Source: Gnetum montanum (lineage: Eukaryota > Streptophyta > Gnetopsida > Gnetales > Gnetaceae). From it: a DNA stretch of 53,038 nt. The stretch spans positions 4,826-57,863 of the forward strand of contig MNCI01006175.1 of the NCBI GenBank assembly GCA_015680685.1, written 5' to 3'. The notes beneath the pieces were generated by a model. It was not told where the DNA came from, did not search any database, and saw only the letters and a list, made by a program, of their open reading frames with translations. A program made the position numbers and the translations under genes. This document shows, piece after piece, positions 10,731 through 20,769 of the stretch. How positions within the stretch are numbered: the first letter of the stretch is position 1; the number at the start of each line of letters is the position of its first letter.

Positions 10731-11840
10731 CAATGTTTAAAGGTATCTGTACGTAGCAACCATAAAATAGGAGGGCACCCAGTGGCTGATAGTTGACTCA
10801 AATAGAAGCACATTATGCATGAAACCAATTGAGAGCCTAACATGTGTTGATGTTAAATGCATGAAAAAAATTGAACAAGTTCATTCCCAACTCTCTTATG
10901 AAGATGATGATACTTTTTGGAGAGAGTTGAAAATCCCTGATAACTTTAAGCAGGAGTCCTTAGAGATAAAAATGTTACTAACCAGTATGGAATACACATT
11001 CTTAAACAATGGTAAACTAGTTATAATTAATGCCAAACTTACTCCTAAACAAAAGGAAAAGTTGTTGAAGGTGGTTAACAAGTGGTCAACAACCTTTGCT
11101 TGGTCATATCCAAAGCTAACTAGAATTGATCCAAGGATATGCCAACATCACATTTACACTAACCTGGCCATGAAGCCTAGAAGATAGCTACAAAGGTGGC
11201 TGAACCCCAAATTAAAGCAAAGCATCAAAGAGGAAATTGAACAACTCCTGAAGGTGGGGTTCATCTATCCAATTGTAGATAGTGAGTGGGTTAGCCCACT
11301 TGTAATTGTGCCAAAGAAGGGTGGAAAATGGTGGGTTTACATTGATTTCAAGTTGTTGAATATGGTAACATTTAAAGATCATTTTCCTTTACCATTTTTG
11401 GATCAAGTGTTAGACACCATACCTAGGCATTGTTATTATAGCTTCTTGGATGATTATAGTGGTTATAACCAAATCCAAATTGCACCAGAAGATCAGGCCA
11501 AGATAACATTCACAAGTCCATGGGGGACTTTTGCATATTGTAAGATGCCATTCGGTTAAAGCAATGCCCTTGTGACATTTCAATGCTTGGTCCTTAGTAT
11601 CTTTCAACATTAGATTAATAGTGGTGTTGAAGTCTTCATGGATGACTTCTCCACCTATGGAGCTACATTTGAGTAAGCCTTGAACTACTTGGAGCAAGTA
11701 CTAAAGAGATGTATTAAAACAGACTTGTAGCTCAACTAGTAAAAGAGCGATCTCATGGTCTAAGAAGGCATTGTGCTAGGGCACCAAATTTCACAAAAAG
11801 GGATTAAGGTAGACCCAGAAAAGATAAGGGTCATCCAAGG
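10731..11840 (+). pseudogene. pol: Reverse transcriptase of A, truncated
   Basis: The frame continues from the protease. The linker (GTQWL-like, 10770-10800) is followed by KWSTTFAWSYPKL, then the finger/palm motifs WVSPLVIVPKKGGKW (11286-11330), DFKLLN, FLDDYSGYNQI (11440-11475), GTFAYCKMPFG (11525-11559) and the catalytic box EVFMDDFS (11630-11650), the F-M-D-D form of YxDD. The homology stops at GIKVDPEKIRVIQG (about 11800-11840), where RT thumb, connection, RNase H and the integrase zinc finger are missing and a different frame begins. Stops at 11185 and 11558 and more further on break the frame. Confidence 0.8.
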
Positions 11841-11841
11841 A

Positions 11842-12686
11842 ATAACATGGGTCCCATCACACCCATGTCCAATGGAAAGGCATATATTATAGTAGTAGTT
11901 GACTACTGCACAAAATGGGTAGAAGTAGTAGCTGTTACTAATTGTACATTGTCCATTGCTGTTAGATTCATACAACAAAATATTGTAAATAGGTTTGGGG
12001 TACCACATTCACTAATTTCTAATGATGGAACTCATTTCATAGGTGCGACTTTTAGAAAATTAATGCAACACTTGGGGGTTGAACATAAATTAACAACACC
12101 TTATCACTCCCAAGCCAATGGTCAAGTAAAGGTAACCAACCAAGAGATCACAAAAATACTAACGTAGACCATTAGCAAATATAGGAAAGATTAGAGCATG
12201 AATCTTAACGATGCTCTCTAGACTTATCATTCCACTTGAACACTTCCTATTGGCTATTCTCCTTACAAGTTAGTGTATGGGAAACTTTCAATGCTCCTAA
12301 TTCAATCCAAGCTCCACACACTCTCAATAGCCTATGATCTAAATCTTTAGCTAAGTCTAGCATAGAAAGAAAGATTGATCAACTTGAATGTGCTCAATGA
12401 AAATCGATTTGTGGCCTTATCTTTGAATGAGGTGAACAAGGTATGCAATAAGCAACATCATGACCTTAGAATTAGGAAAATAAAACTTCAACCAGGAGAT
12501 AAGGTTCTCTATTGGAACTCCACACATGTACCCAAAAAGGTAAAATTTCAAACATCGTGGGAAAGAATTTATATAATTAATCAAGCCTTTCCCTCTAGAA
12601 CCATGTTGATCTACAAGCCTGAATGCCCAAATAAAAAGCAGTTGGTCAATATCCAACAAGTAAATCCTTTCCTAGAATCAAGATAG
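11842..12686 (+). pseudogene. pol: Integrase core and C-terminus of A
   Basis: A single frame (11847-12686) with a few stops. The catalytic triad is visible: D in VVVDYCTKWVEV, D in LISNDGTHF, and E in QVKVTNQEI. The C-terminal part reads LQPGDKVLYWNS, then KVKFQTSWERIYII and QLVNIQQVNPFLES, the usual end of Athila integrases. The N-terminal HHCC zinc finger is missing through the deletion at about 11841. It would insert element cDNA into host DNA; broken here. Confidence 0.8.
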
Positions 12687-12759
12687 GCCAGTGCAACTAC
12701 CACCTTGAGGGATGGATAACCACGTTTTATTTTTCCAATCTCCTCCTTTCAACTCAGTT

Positions 12760-12771
12760 GTGGGGGAGATG
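12760..12771 (+). promoter_or_regulatory. Second, internal polypurine tract (A)
   Basis: gtgggggagatg lies 75 bp after the end of integrase. Equivalent G5-containing tracts lie just after pol in B (minus strand, 26884-26897) and just after the pol remnant in C (36411-36424). It resembles the 3' purine tract at 17943 and may prime plus-strand DNA synthesis internally. Confidence 0.5.
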
Positions 12772-12774
12772 GCC

Positions 12775-14335
12775 ATCCGTGCTAACCAGCTAAATGCCTT
12801 CTCAGTTTTTTCTACTTTTTGTTTTCCACATTTTTTATTTTACAACTTATTTGTTCTACAAATTTTTGGGTTTTCAAATTTTTCTAATTTTTCACCATTT
12901 TTAGTACCTTGGAACCTTTCTTAATTATTTTACACTTTCTTATATATTTTACTTTTCTTGTTTTTGTTTTGTTCAAGTGTGATATTTTCTTATGTTTGCT
13001 AATAAAATTACTTTATTGCCATAAGAAATAGTGCCATTGTTGCTATTTACTAATGATGGTTTGTGCTTAATGTTGTGATTATTAATGTCTTGTTTTAATT
13101 TTTGAATTCCAATGTTTGATGACTTTGGCATGGTTTATTTTTCATTGAATAGGCAGTGAGTCCACGTCATCTACCCATTCGATAAACTTTATGACTTTCC
13201 TTGTTCTAGGAATTTGAGGTCCCTTCCATTAAAGAAATTTTTAATCAATCAGTGACCTTGGTAGTTCTATAATTAGGAAGGATTAAAAGGTTTGTAAAGG
13301 GTATGACTTCAAGAAGACTCAATACTCTTTGTACTTTTCTACTTGCTTGAGTTCTTGAGTGTTTTTAATAGGCTTCTTACCATTCCATACCAACCATTGA
13401 TACGAAGTCAAATAAAGTCTTTGCATGGTGTGGTTCTCATCCAAAAAAAAATGATGGGAATTCAAAGCACATCCCTTAAACATGAGTAAGTCCTTGCATG
13501 GTGTGCTTCCCATTTCAAAAAACAAATGATGGAAATTTAAAGCACATCCCTTGGACAAATAAATGGGCTATAAGCATTGGTTATGAGACTTGAATGACAT
13601 GCACATATGCCTAAAGGTCCCCTCTAACCAAGGCCCTTTCTCTCACTTCCTACTTCTCTTTTCTTCTCTTTGTGGAATGGTGGTTGTTTTGTGGAAGCAC
13701 TCTTGTATCTCAAGGGAGTGGATTGGTCTTAAGGTGATGATGCAAAGTCATTAGAAGTAGATGGTTTTGGTTAGGACTAAAGAGGAATCTTCTTGGATCA
13801 TTTTAAACACAGCTTCCACAAAGGACTTCTTATGACCTCAATTTGAAACTCCATTCCACCTGCTCTATCATTCATCCATGCTCCCATAACTCACCTCACT
13901 ACTATGTTCTATGTTTTGGTTTGATGTGTTAGGATTTTTGGTTAGATTCTTTTTGGTTGGTCCTTAACTTATCATGACATTAAATTAACTGTGGGGCCCA
14001 CAGACTCTTTAGTTAAGGTTATGCAAGTGAAAAAATGATAAGAGCCTACTATGGGAAGGACCCACTTGCATAGCTCTTGGTCTGGTTAGTTATGGTCTCT
14101 TACCTTTGACATTGCCATAATCCATTGAGTATTTCGCTTAATGCTCCTTAACCTTTTACTTCATTCATCTCCTGAATCAAAATTTCTCCATTTTTCCAAA
14201 TTTATGAGCTTCAACACCCTCTTTTCATGCTTTCATACTATTCTTGGCCTGTCAAGCTTTCATTTGACACTAATTTCACTCAGAACCTCCTTGTATTTTG
14301 CAACTTTGACTAAAGTCAATGATCATTAATGGTGG
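12775..14335 (+). other. Element A pol-ORF3 spacer
   Basis: No coding frame. Pyrimidine-rich just after integrase (12800-12960), then collinear with 103-1277 of P1 from 13129. Shared blocks include the ctttgcatggtgtggttc block, aaagcacatcccttggacaa and gacccacttgcatagctctt. Confidence 0.6.
13415..13556 (+). repeat. 73-bp tandem duplication in the A spacer
   Basis: 13415-13487 and 13488-13556 each carry aagtc(c/t)ttgcatggtgtg and then aaagcacatccctt. P1 and C have this unit once, so the duplication is private to A or its sublineage. Confidence 0.7.
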
Positions 14336-14436
14336 TCAGTAGCTACATCGACAAGGCCTCATCGACGCAACTGACCACATTGACAAGGCCCCATCAACGA
14401 GGCCTCATCGATGCAACACAAAAACCCTATATATAC
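14336..14436 (+). promoter_or_regulatory. Putative internal promoter upstream of ORF3 (A)
   Basis: TATATATAC at 14428-14436, preceded by four motif copies of the kind tcgacaaggcctcatcgacg. These match the motif upstream of the TATA boxes in both LTRs of A (6690-6710, 17985-18035). The ORF3 ATG is 475 bp downstream, close to the 463 bp in P1. Confidence 0.55.
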
Positions 14437-14582
14437 CATCAAACACTTTGTAATTTTTCATCATTTTCTCATAACACATGGGGAGTTTTTGTAAATTTTC
14501 AGAGCCAAAAACCTTCTAGAGCTCATAACTTCCCAATTGTTTCTCCAAATCACTCTATTTTTTGATCCTGCACTTATTGGAG

Positions 14583-14902
14583 GTAAGATCTTTATTGTGG
14601 GGCGACAAACCTTAAGGTTTCTAATGAAAAATCAATGAAATTATTTGGAAATTTTTCTAACTCCCCCAAGGGCTAATAACAGTAACAACATCTAAACATC
14701 AACTTTTTTAAGAGTTAACCTTCCAACAACCTTTGGGATGATCTATTAATAATAACACATAAGAAAAATAATAATCAACATGATCAAATAAGCCATAATC
14801 ACAACTTAGCCCAAGTGTAACCATCCTTAAAGAGATAAAGGTATTCCAATTACTTTAAGGTTACACAATGATTGCTAATCCATGGTCTCATTGTGATTAC
14901 AA
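14583..14902 (+). other. Putative leader intron before ORF3 (A)
   Basis: Donor-like ttggaG/GTAAGATC at 14583. The acceptor equivalent is ttgtgattacaa, with the terminal AG decayed to AA, immediately before ATG 14903. It is 320 nt, collinear with 1529-1836. Confidence 0.4.
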
Positions 14903-17710
14903 ATGGCACCAAAACAAAAGTGCCCATAGGAAGGAGACCCCTCTCAACCATGGGACCAATAATAACAAGCCTAGGAACTACTAGAACCAACCCATGCAAC
15001 AGGACCTCTCCATGAGGAGCCCAAAGTGAAATCTATCTAATAGATTCTAGAAGAAGAAGTGCCAATTGAATAATCATAGTGAGGAGAAGTGCTTGGATCT
15101 GCGCTAAGGCTTGAGGTCACTAACTTAAGACTTCCTAGACATCATTAGGTCTCGAGAGATCCAATGATCAATTTTTCAAGAGATGAACTTTTGGCCATTC
15201 CTTAAGAAAGGTCCAACAGATTTCAAGACTCAACTACAAACCTGTCCCATGTGGCTAGTAATCACATCTAGTGGGGAATGGTACATGGGAGAGACATATC
15301 TCTTCTGGAGTAATAGAAGGCTAGGGTCCATTATCAAAATCAAGGACATTCAAGTGTCCTACATGATAGGAGCAATCACACATGCACTTGGGTTGCCTGA
15401 CACTAGAACATAGCTAGCAGAATTATCCACGAAAGGCGATCTTGAGGCCAAGAGCGAGTGGACCTAGTGATGCTACAGGGTTGACCATAAGGAGTACAGT
15501 GCATTCACATCGACAAAGCAAATTTACTTTAAAATTGCAACCTATCACCTCAATCCAATGGTGAGGCTAAGCAAGGTGACTACCTTCTTTGCCTGAGCAT
15601 GCGTCACTCTAAGCGAAAAATTTTCCATCAACCTTTCACAATTGATCTACATAGATATTGAAAAATGCTTCAAGGAAAATGAATGTGGAAGGAAGACCTT
15701 GCCCTTTTTGTATCTCATATGGAAACTCTACAAAAGGGTAAGCATCATTCGCTACTCCAATGATACCATCAGGCATCCTCCTTTGGCCTCATGGTCAAAA
15801 GTCATGAAAGATAAAATGCCAGTAATGACCCAAGAGGAGGAGCAACTACCATCATCACCCACTTAGGAAACAATGCCAAAGGCCCACGTAGCCATTGGGC
15901 ATCTACACAAAATCCAAGAGTAGCTCTTGAGTGAAGAAGAGAAATAAGTAAGGATGAGTGGGGTAGATCCATCTGTATACAGACCAACGATGAGTCACCT
16001 TAATGAGGTGGCCCAAATAGTTAGCCAGATGGAGAGGGGTGGTCCAATTTTCATTGTGGAATGAATGTAGTTGCCTACAAGGTTGGATCCCAACACTTAA
16101 GAGGTAACAGTGTCTTTATCACAACATCATCTATTCCTAGAAATCTCTGGGAATGTTGCCACTTTCTGCCTCCATTTGGAGGAAGGCAAAGAGGCAAGTG
16201 TCTGGGTGATGCAGCACCAAGGGGAGGAAACAGGGATTGAAATTGTTGCTAACCATGTCACTAAAGAATTGAATGCACTTGTAGCATCTGTACTAGACAT
16301 ATTTGCACTTCAAGATGTGCAGAAATCTGTAGGCATGGTCAACAAAAAGCTAAGCATAGCTTAGAATGAAGAATTGTTGAAATGACTAGTGAGAACCAAG
16401 CAATCGATGTTAGATATCTTTGATTTTCCAAAAGACATCACTGTAGCCCATTCAGAGCTACTAAATGTAAGGGGAAAATGCATTATTTTGGAGGGGAAAC
16501 TCAAAATGGCTCAAGAACGAAATCAATGCTTGGAAGTGGAGGTTACCGAACTACATGCCCAACTTGCAGATCATGTGATCCTCAGCCCAACAACAACAAG
16601 AGATGAAGCATTCAAATAGCTTCAAGAACGATTCCAAAAGGTTGTGAAGGAGGTAGTTACAGCCATCTTCAACTAGTCTATGGTAGAAGCAAAACGTATG
16701 TAATTCAAAATGACTTGATAGAACTGTGCTAAGAGAATGAGACCCTGACTGCACAGAACTATCACCTGTGAAATGTTGATGCTTAAAAGGACTAAATGTA
16801 AGAATTCATTCATCAACAGCAAGAGCAACTTGCTAGAATGAACACAAAATTAAGAAGATTGGCCACAGAAAATCGAAATTTATCAATGAAGGAAGTGTGT
16901 GCCTTACACTAGAAATCTACCATCGAGATTGCTGCCTAGAAAAATGAGGCTCTCAAGTTTGAAAAAGTGAAAAATCACTATAAAGACCAATTTGGCTTGC
17001 AAAAGGAAGTTAATAAAAAATACATTCAGTTGGCAAAGGCAAAAATGAATAAAGCCCCTCCAGCAACTCCAACAAGGAAGAGAAATGTGGCAACCCATCA
17101 TTTATGGGATTGATGCCTACAACAAAGCAAAGATTTACTTGAAGGAGTTGTAAATCAAAGAAATGATAGAATATATAGAGTTGGCCAATCTTCAATATGT
17201 AAACTTGGCAATGCTGACTACCAAAAAGCCACAGTCAGAGTTAGAAAAGCAAGTGGCTAGCTCATATCTTTTATACAAGGCTGATTTCAAGCACCATAAA
17301 GATGCCAAGTAGAAGCTTGATACTGCAAATGCTGAACTCGAAGTTCAATCACTGAGGACCTAGCCAAATGGATGAATGACTACCAGGAGCTAAAGGACAC
17401 AGTTAAGGTACTTAACATTAAATGCAAATAGTTTGCTACCTGGGTTATCAATGTAAAGAAGCTATTTCTAGTAATCCCATCTCCCTAGGATTTGCCCATT
17501 CCAACCCACATCGACAAAGCTGCATCAACGATGCACAATCCCAAAAGCAAGGAGGAGAAAATGAAAGCACTGCTGGATGCTTTCTGCCTCCCATATGAAG
17601 TTGTAGCAGTAGTAGGACAACTGTAGCCACCTCAACCACCACCCGTGCATGAAGTCGGTGAAGGTCCCTCAAAGCCTCAAGGACCACCACCACCTAGGAC
17701 AGTTTGATCT
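14903..17710 (+). pseudogene. ORF3 of element A, degenerate coiled-coil protein
   Basis: Starts ATGGCACC at 14903. After an early frame change most of it reads in one frame from 15183 to beyond 16619 (about 936 codons in total). The N-terminal part shows WYMGETYLFW, HALGLPDTRT, CFKENECGRKTLPF and PPLASWSKVMKDK, matching P1. The centre reads HHLFLEISGNVATFCLHLEEG. From about 16440 the translation is heptad-like (ELLNVRGKCIILEGKLK, ECLEVEVTELHAQL), then KFEKVKNHYKDQFGLQKEVN, QIKEMIEYIELANLQ and proline-rich QPPPVHE at the end. Function unknown. Position matches the env-like ORF of Athila, but no hydrophobic membrane segment is visible. Confidence 0.72.
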
Positions 17711-17942
17711 TCTCCATCAACATCACACCATCAAGGAATGTGCTATTCGATTTTGAAGAGTTGTGTCATGGTGTTCAATTTTACGTCCTAGATACCATCA
17801 TTTTTTTGTAATGTGTTGATCTATACACCCAAACACTCAATTTTTTGTCAAGTCGATCAATTTGTTTTGTTTAAGAAAAGTCAGTCAATAATCCCATATC
17901 TTTCAAAATTTTGTAAAAGAACTCGAGGATGAGTTTTCATTT

Positions 17943-17955
17943 AGCTATGGGGGCA
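17943..17955 (+). promoter_or_regulatory. 3' polypurine tract (A)
   Basis: agctatgggggca directly precedes the 3' LTR TGATGA. This is the plus-strand primer position. Confidence 0.8.
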
Positions 17956-18855
17956 TGATGAATGGCTTTCAGTTGGTTCCATTAACAAGGCCTTGTCGAC
18001 TGGGCCTTGTCGACAAGACCTAGTTGATGCATCTTATCATGCGTTGACAACACCTCATCAATGAAGTGTTGGTTTTTTACTATAAATACATGCCTAACAA
18101 CTGCATTTATGGCATAAGAGATTATAGTTGAAGTGAATCTCTTTCAGTTTTTCCATTTGAAAGTTAGAATTTTTTCCCCGAGTACCTGTAGCACGAGTCA
18201 TTGACTATACAGATCTTTATTTGAGCATTATTGTACCTAAGCATGCTAGTGTGTGTAGCAATAAAGATGAGCTTTTTAATAAACCTTGCAGCACTTTGGA
18301 TAGATTAGCTATTTTCATTTATACATTTAATGTTTTCAATAATTTATTTAATGTTGCAATTATTTATTAATTATTTATAATAATTAAGTTAATGAGGCAA
18401 TTAAGCAAGATAGATTAAACACATAAGTATGACTACTTCAAGTGTAACATGTATTTGCTTGGTAATCCCAACAACGTTATTGCTTGGTATGCCCAATAGC
18501 ATAGCACTTGGTCACCCAGCAGTGGATATGTCGGTTCAAGATATGTACGAAAAGTGGGACTGGATGCTTATGTTAGGATTAGTTAAATGCTAGTTACATA
18601 GTTAATTTACATTATTTAATCTAATTAATTTCATCTACATTTGAACACCAAACCATAAAATAAAAATGATAAAAATCATATGCCTCAATTAGACTTAACC
18701 ATACCATTGTACGTCACATGTGTATTGGAAAGACAACAATTGACCTTAAGGCAAGATTCACTTCCTAGAGGACTAGTCCATGGAATTCAACCAGATCGCA
18801 TGTAAATGCTTTGTGATTCGTATGGTTGGGCATAGGGGTACCTCGCCACTCATCA
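17956..18855 (+). repeat. Element A 3' LTR
   Basis: TGATGAATGG...CGCCACTCATCA, 900 bp. TATAAATA at 18081-18088 and AATAAA at 18260-18265, 179 bp apart. Its end, from tggttgggcataggggtacc to the final CA, is shared with other LTRs. U3 contains (g)tcgac repeats. Confidence 0.9.
18260..18265 (+). terminator. Polyadenylation signal in A 3' LTR
   Basis: AATAAA within agcaataaagatgagcttt, the conserved R-region signal. Confidence 0.6.
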
Positions 18856-18860
18856 CTAAG
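18856..18860. repeat. Target-site duplication of A, right copy
   Basis: ctaag, paired with ccaag at 6606-6610. Confidence 0.7.
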
Positions 18861-19330
18861 CAAAGATAAAAAAAGCAATAAACTAGACAAAAATAACACA
18901 TACAAAATGATAAACCAATTACAAACATAGAAAACTAATCCACAACAAAATCAATAATAATAATCAGCTAAGACCATGCAAGTTAAGCAAAGATAAAAAA
19001 TGGAGTAGTGAAGTTCATGTACATTGTTCTTCTTATTAATCATCCATAAAGTAAGAAATTTAAATTTGTATTCTTGTAGTTGATCATTTTAGTATATAAA
19101 ATTATATTTGATCTAGTATACTACTACCATAGCTACCCACTTTATTATTATTTCTTTCTTACTTTGATGTCTTTTCTTTCTTTGCTTTATGTTCTACTTT
19201 TATTTAGTTTATTATGTGTTTTGTAATTTTTCATTTTGTGGTGCATTAATTATCTTTTTTTGCAACTAGTTTGTCATTTTATATGTGTTATTTTTGTTCA
19301 TTTTATTGTTTTTTATTTGCTAGTGTTTTA
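18861..19330. repeat. A-rich inverted repeat
   Basis: About 60 bp at 18861-18923 (including acaaaaataacacatacaaa) recurs inverted at 19259-19321 (tatgtgttatttttgttca). Element A sits directly to the left of, or inside, the left arm. It could be a fold-back or MITE-like element. No coding content. Confidence 0.6.
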
Positions 19331-19559
19331 ATTTTTATTTATATGTGGCCTTGTTAATCCAATTTCTAGGTTGATGACTTTTTGATGTTCATTAGGTTCA
19401 TAAGCATGTATAAGATTTCTGATCAATGTGCACTCTCTAAGTTTTAGTAATACTTAATAGAAAAATGTGCATATCAATAACCTAGATGTAAAAATGAGTT
19501 TCAAAGATAGTCCTCTATTGAGAGAATATTCTTCATGTTACTGTGTTAGAATTTGAATT
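19331..19559. other. Unassigned AT-rich interval
   Basis: No frame, RNA gene or element end recognised. Confidence 0.4.
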
Positions 19560-19680
19560 AATTAAAATATAGGTACACCCCAAGATATATAATTAAATGA
19601 TGCATTACCCATCAAAATCAAACCCATAACTTGGAGCTTCTAAATCAAGAGTCTTACTACTAGGCTAATGTATCATTGTT
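19560..19680 (-). mobile_element. tRNA-derived SINE-like copy 1
   Basis: On the minus strand an A-box-like tagcctagtag (19657-19667) is followed 32 nt later by a B-box-like ggtttgatttt (19614-19624), then a tail atatatcttggggtgtacct. The spacing fits an RNA polymerase III promoter of a tRNA-derived SINE. It is inverted relative to copy 2. Confidence 0.55.
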
Positions 19681-19710
19681 TCTAGTAAAATATTATGCAT
19701 TAATTTTATA

Positions 19711-19830
19711 TAGGTGTTATCCTAGTGATAAGACTCTTGATTTAAAAACATTAAGTTATAGAAATTCTATTAAGTTTTGTATTGGCAATACATCTTGGAA
19801 GTACATATAGTCATCTGGTTTTGGTCTTGA
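19711..19830 (+). mobile_element. tRNA-derived SINE-like copy 2
   Basis: Reads ttatcctagtgataagactc and further on atacatcttggaagtacata, matching copy 1 in inverted orientation. The B box is badly decayed. Confidence 0.5.
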
Positions 19831-20689
19831 CAATCCTTCACATCAAATTCTACTTTCTTTTTTCTTTGAGAAGAAACTATAAACACAAATCTATAGTGTC
19901 TAGATCATAAAAACACCAATATAAAAAACATAATCAAAGGTACATGATTAGAAAGAGTTCAGAAGTATAATTATCATGACAAACAAAAAATAATGCTCCT
20001 TTAAAATAAAAAGCTAAGCACCTTAATGAAGGAAATAAAATAACACAAGAAAAAAATTTGTAAATTAATTTTTCTTTAAAAAATGCAAAAAAAAAATGTA
20101 ATCCTAAACATATAAAGTACTTAAGTAGCTCATTCCTCTTATTACCTAAACTAAGAGGCATCATTCTTCTTAAAAGTAATGAATCAAATATTCAAAGCTT
20201 GTAAAGCAACAACATGTGGAATGATGGTGGTTTTTTGAAATAGAATTCAAAAACACCATCATGTGGAATGATGGTGGTTTCCTCATACTTAGACATAGAA
20301 CTTACGAACAATTCATCATTGATAAAGAATGTAAGGAAGAAAACCTTTAGCACACCTATTACACCATTTTTCTATCATAGACAACTAGAATCTTAGTACA
20401 TCTTCAAGAATTAAGTTAAGTCATACCTAAAAGTCAATGCACTTAAAATTTTCCTCCCAATAAACATACACTTTTGCACATTGAACAAAGAGCATGATGT
20501 AAGATCTTAAAATGTGCACCATAAAGCATATATAAATCATTAATAATAATACTTCATTCTTTCAATTATGATCATGTTTTTCTTATGTGTAAATTCTCTT
20601 GATTACAATGGTTATTGGTGTTTAAACTCTCCAAATTACGAATATTTATAAAGACAATGGAATAACAAATAGATTAAACTTTAAAAAAT
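19831..20689. other. Unassigned AT-rich interval with short repeats
   Basis: atgtggaatgatggtggttt occurs twice, at 20214 and 20261. A 30-bp block at 20278-20307 is the exact inverse of 21013-21042 inside the LTR of B. No gene recognised; the short minus-strand frame at 19934-20164 has no family-like features. Confidence 0.4.
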
Positions 20690-20769
20690 TAACTTACCCT
20701 CAAGACATAAGGTCAATTGAGAATCCATGACTTAGAACTTTCAAATTAAGAGTCTTATCATTAGGCTAA
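20690..20769 (-). mobile_element. SINE-like copy 3, split by element B
   Basis: On the minus strand ttagcctaatgataagactc heads a region like copy 1, with cttatgtcttgagggtaagt further on. Element B is inserted in its A box. The adjoining bases on the far side of B start at 41305. Confidence 0.5.

Larger units (their letters stand above)
6611..18855 (+). mobile_element. Element A: 12.2-kb Athila-like LTR retrotransposon
   Basis: Complete in outline: 5' LTR (6611-7582), decayed primer site, gag, protease, RT, integrase, second purine tract (12760), spacer, ORF3, purine tract (17943) and 3' LTR (17956-18855), bounded by a 5-bp target duplication. Gene order with an ORF after integrase, length near 12 kb and a tRNA-Asp-type primer site fit the Athila group. 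Every ORF carries stops. RT thumb, RNase H and the integrase zinc finger are deleted near 11840. The LTRs differ at roughly one site in eight to ten by eye, so the insertion is old. Confidence 0.88.

Noticed and set aside
11410-11697. 95-codon minus-strand frame
   Set aside because: It is the shadow of the A reverse transcriptase on the other strand.
14903-17710. Calling ORF3 an envelope gene
   Set aside because: Position fits, but I see no signal peptide, cleavage site or membrane anchor. Coiled coils dominate.
19600-19680. Functional tRNA gene
   Set aside because: Only A- and B-box-like strings are present; no cloverleaf or acceptor stem can be formed, so a SINE is the better reading.
19934-20164. 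76-codon hydrophobic minus-strand frame, possibly a small membrane protein
   Set aside because: Built from A-rich tracts with lysine/phenylalanine bias; no homologous copy or start context in the window.
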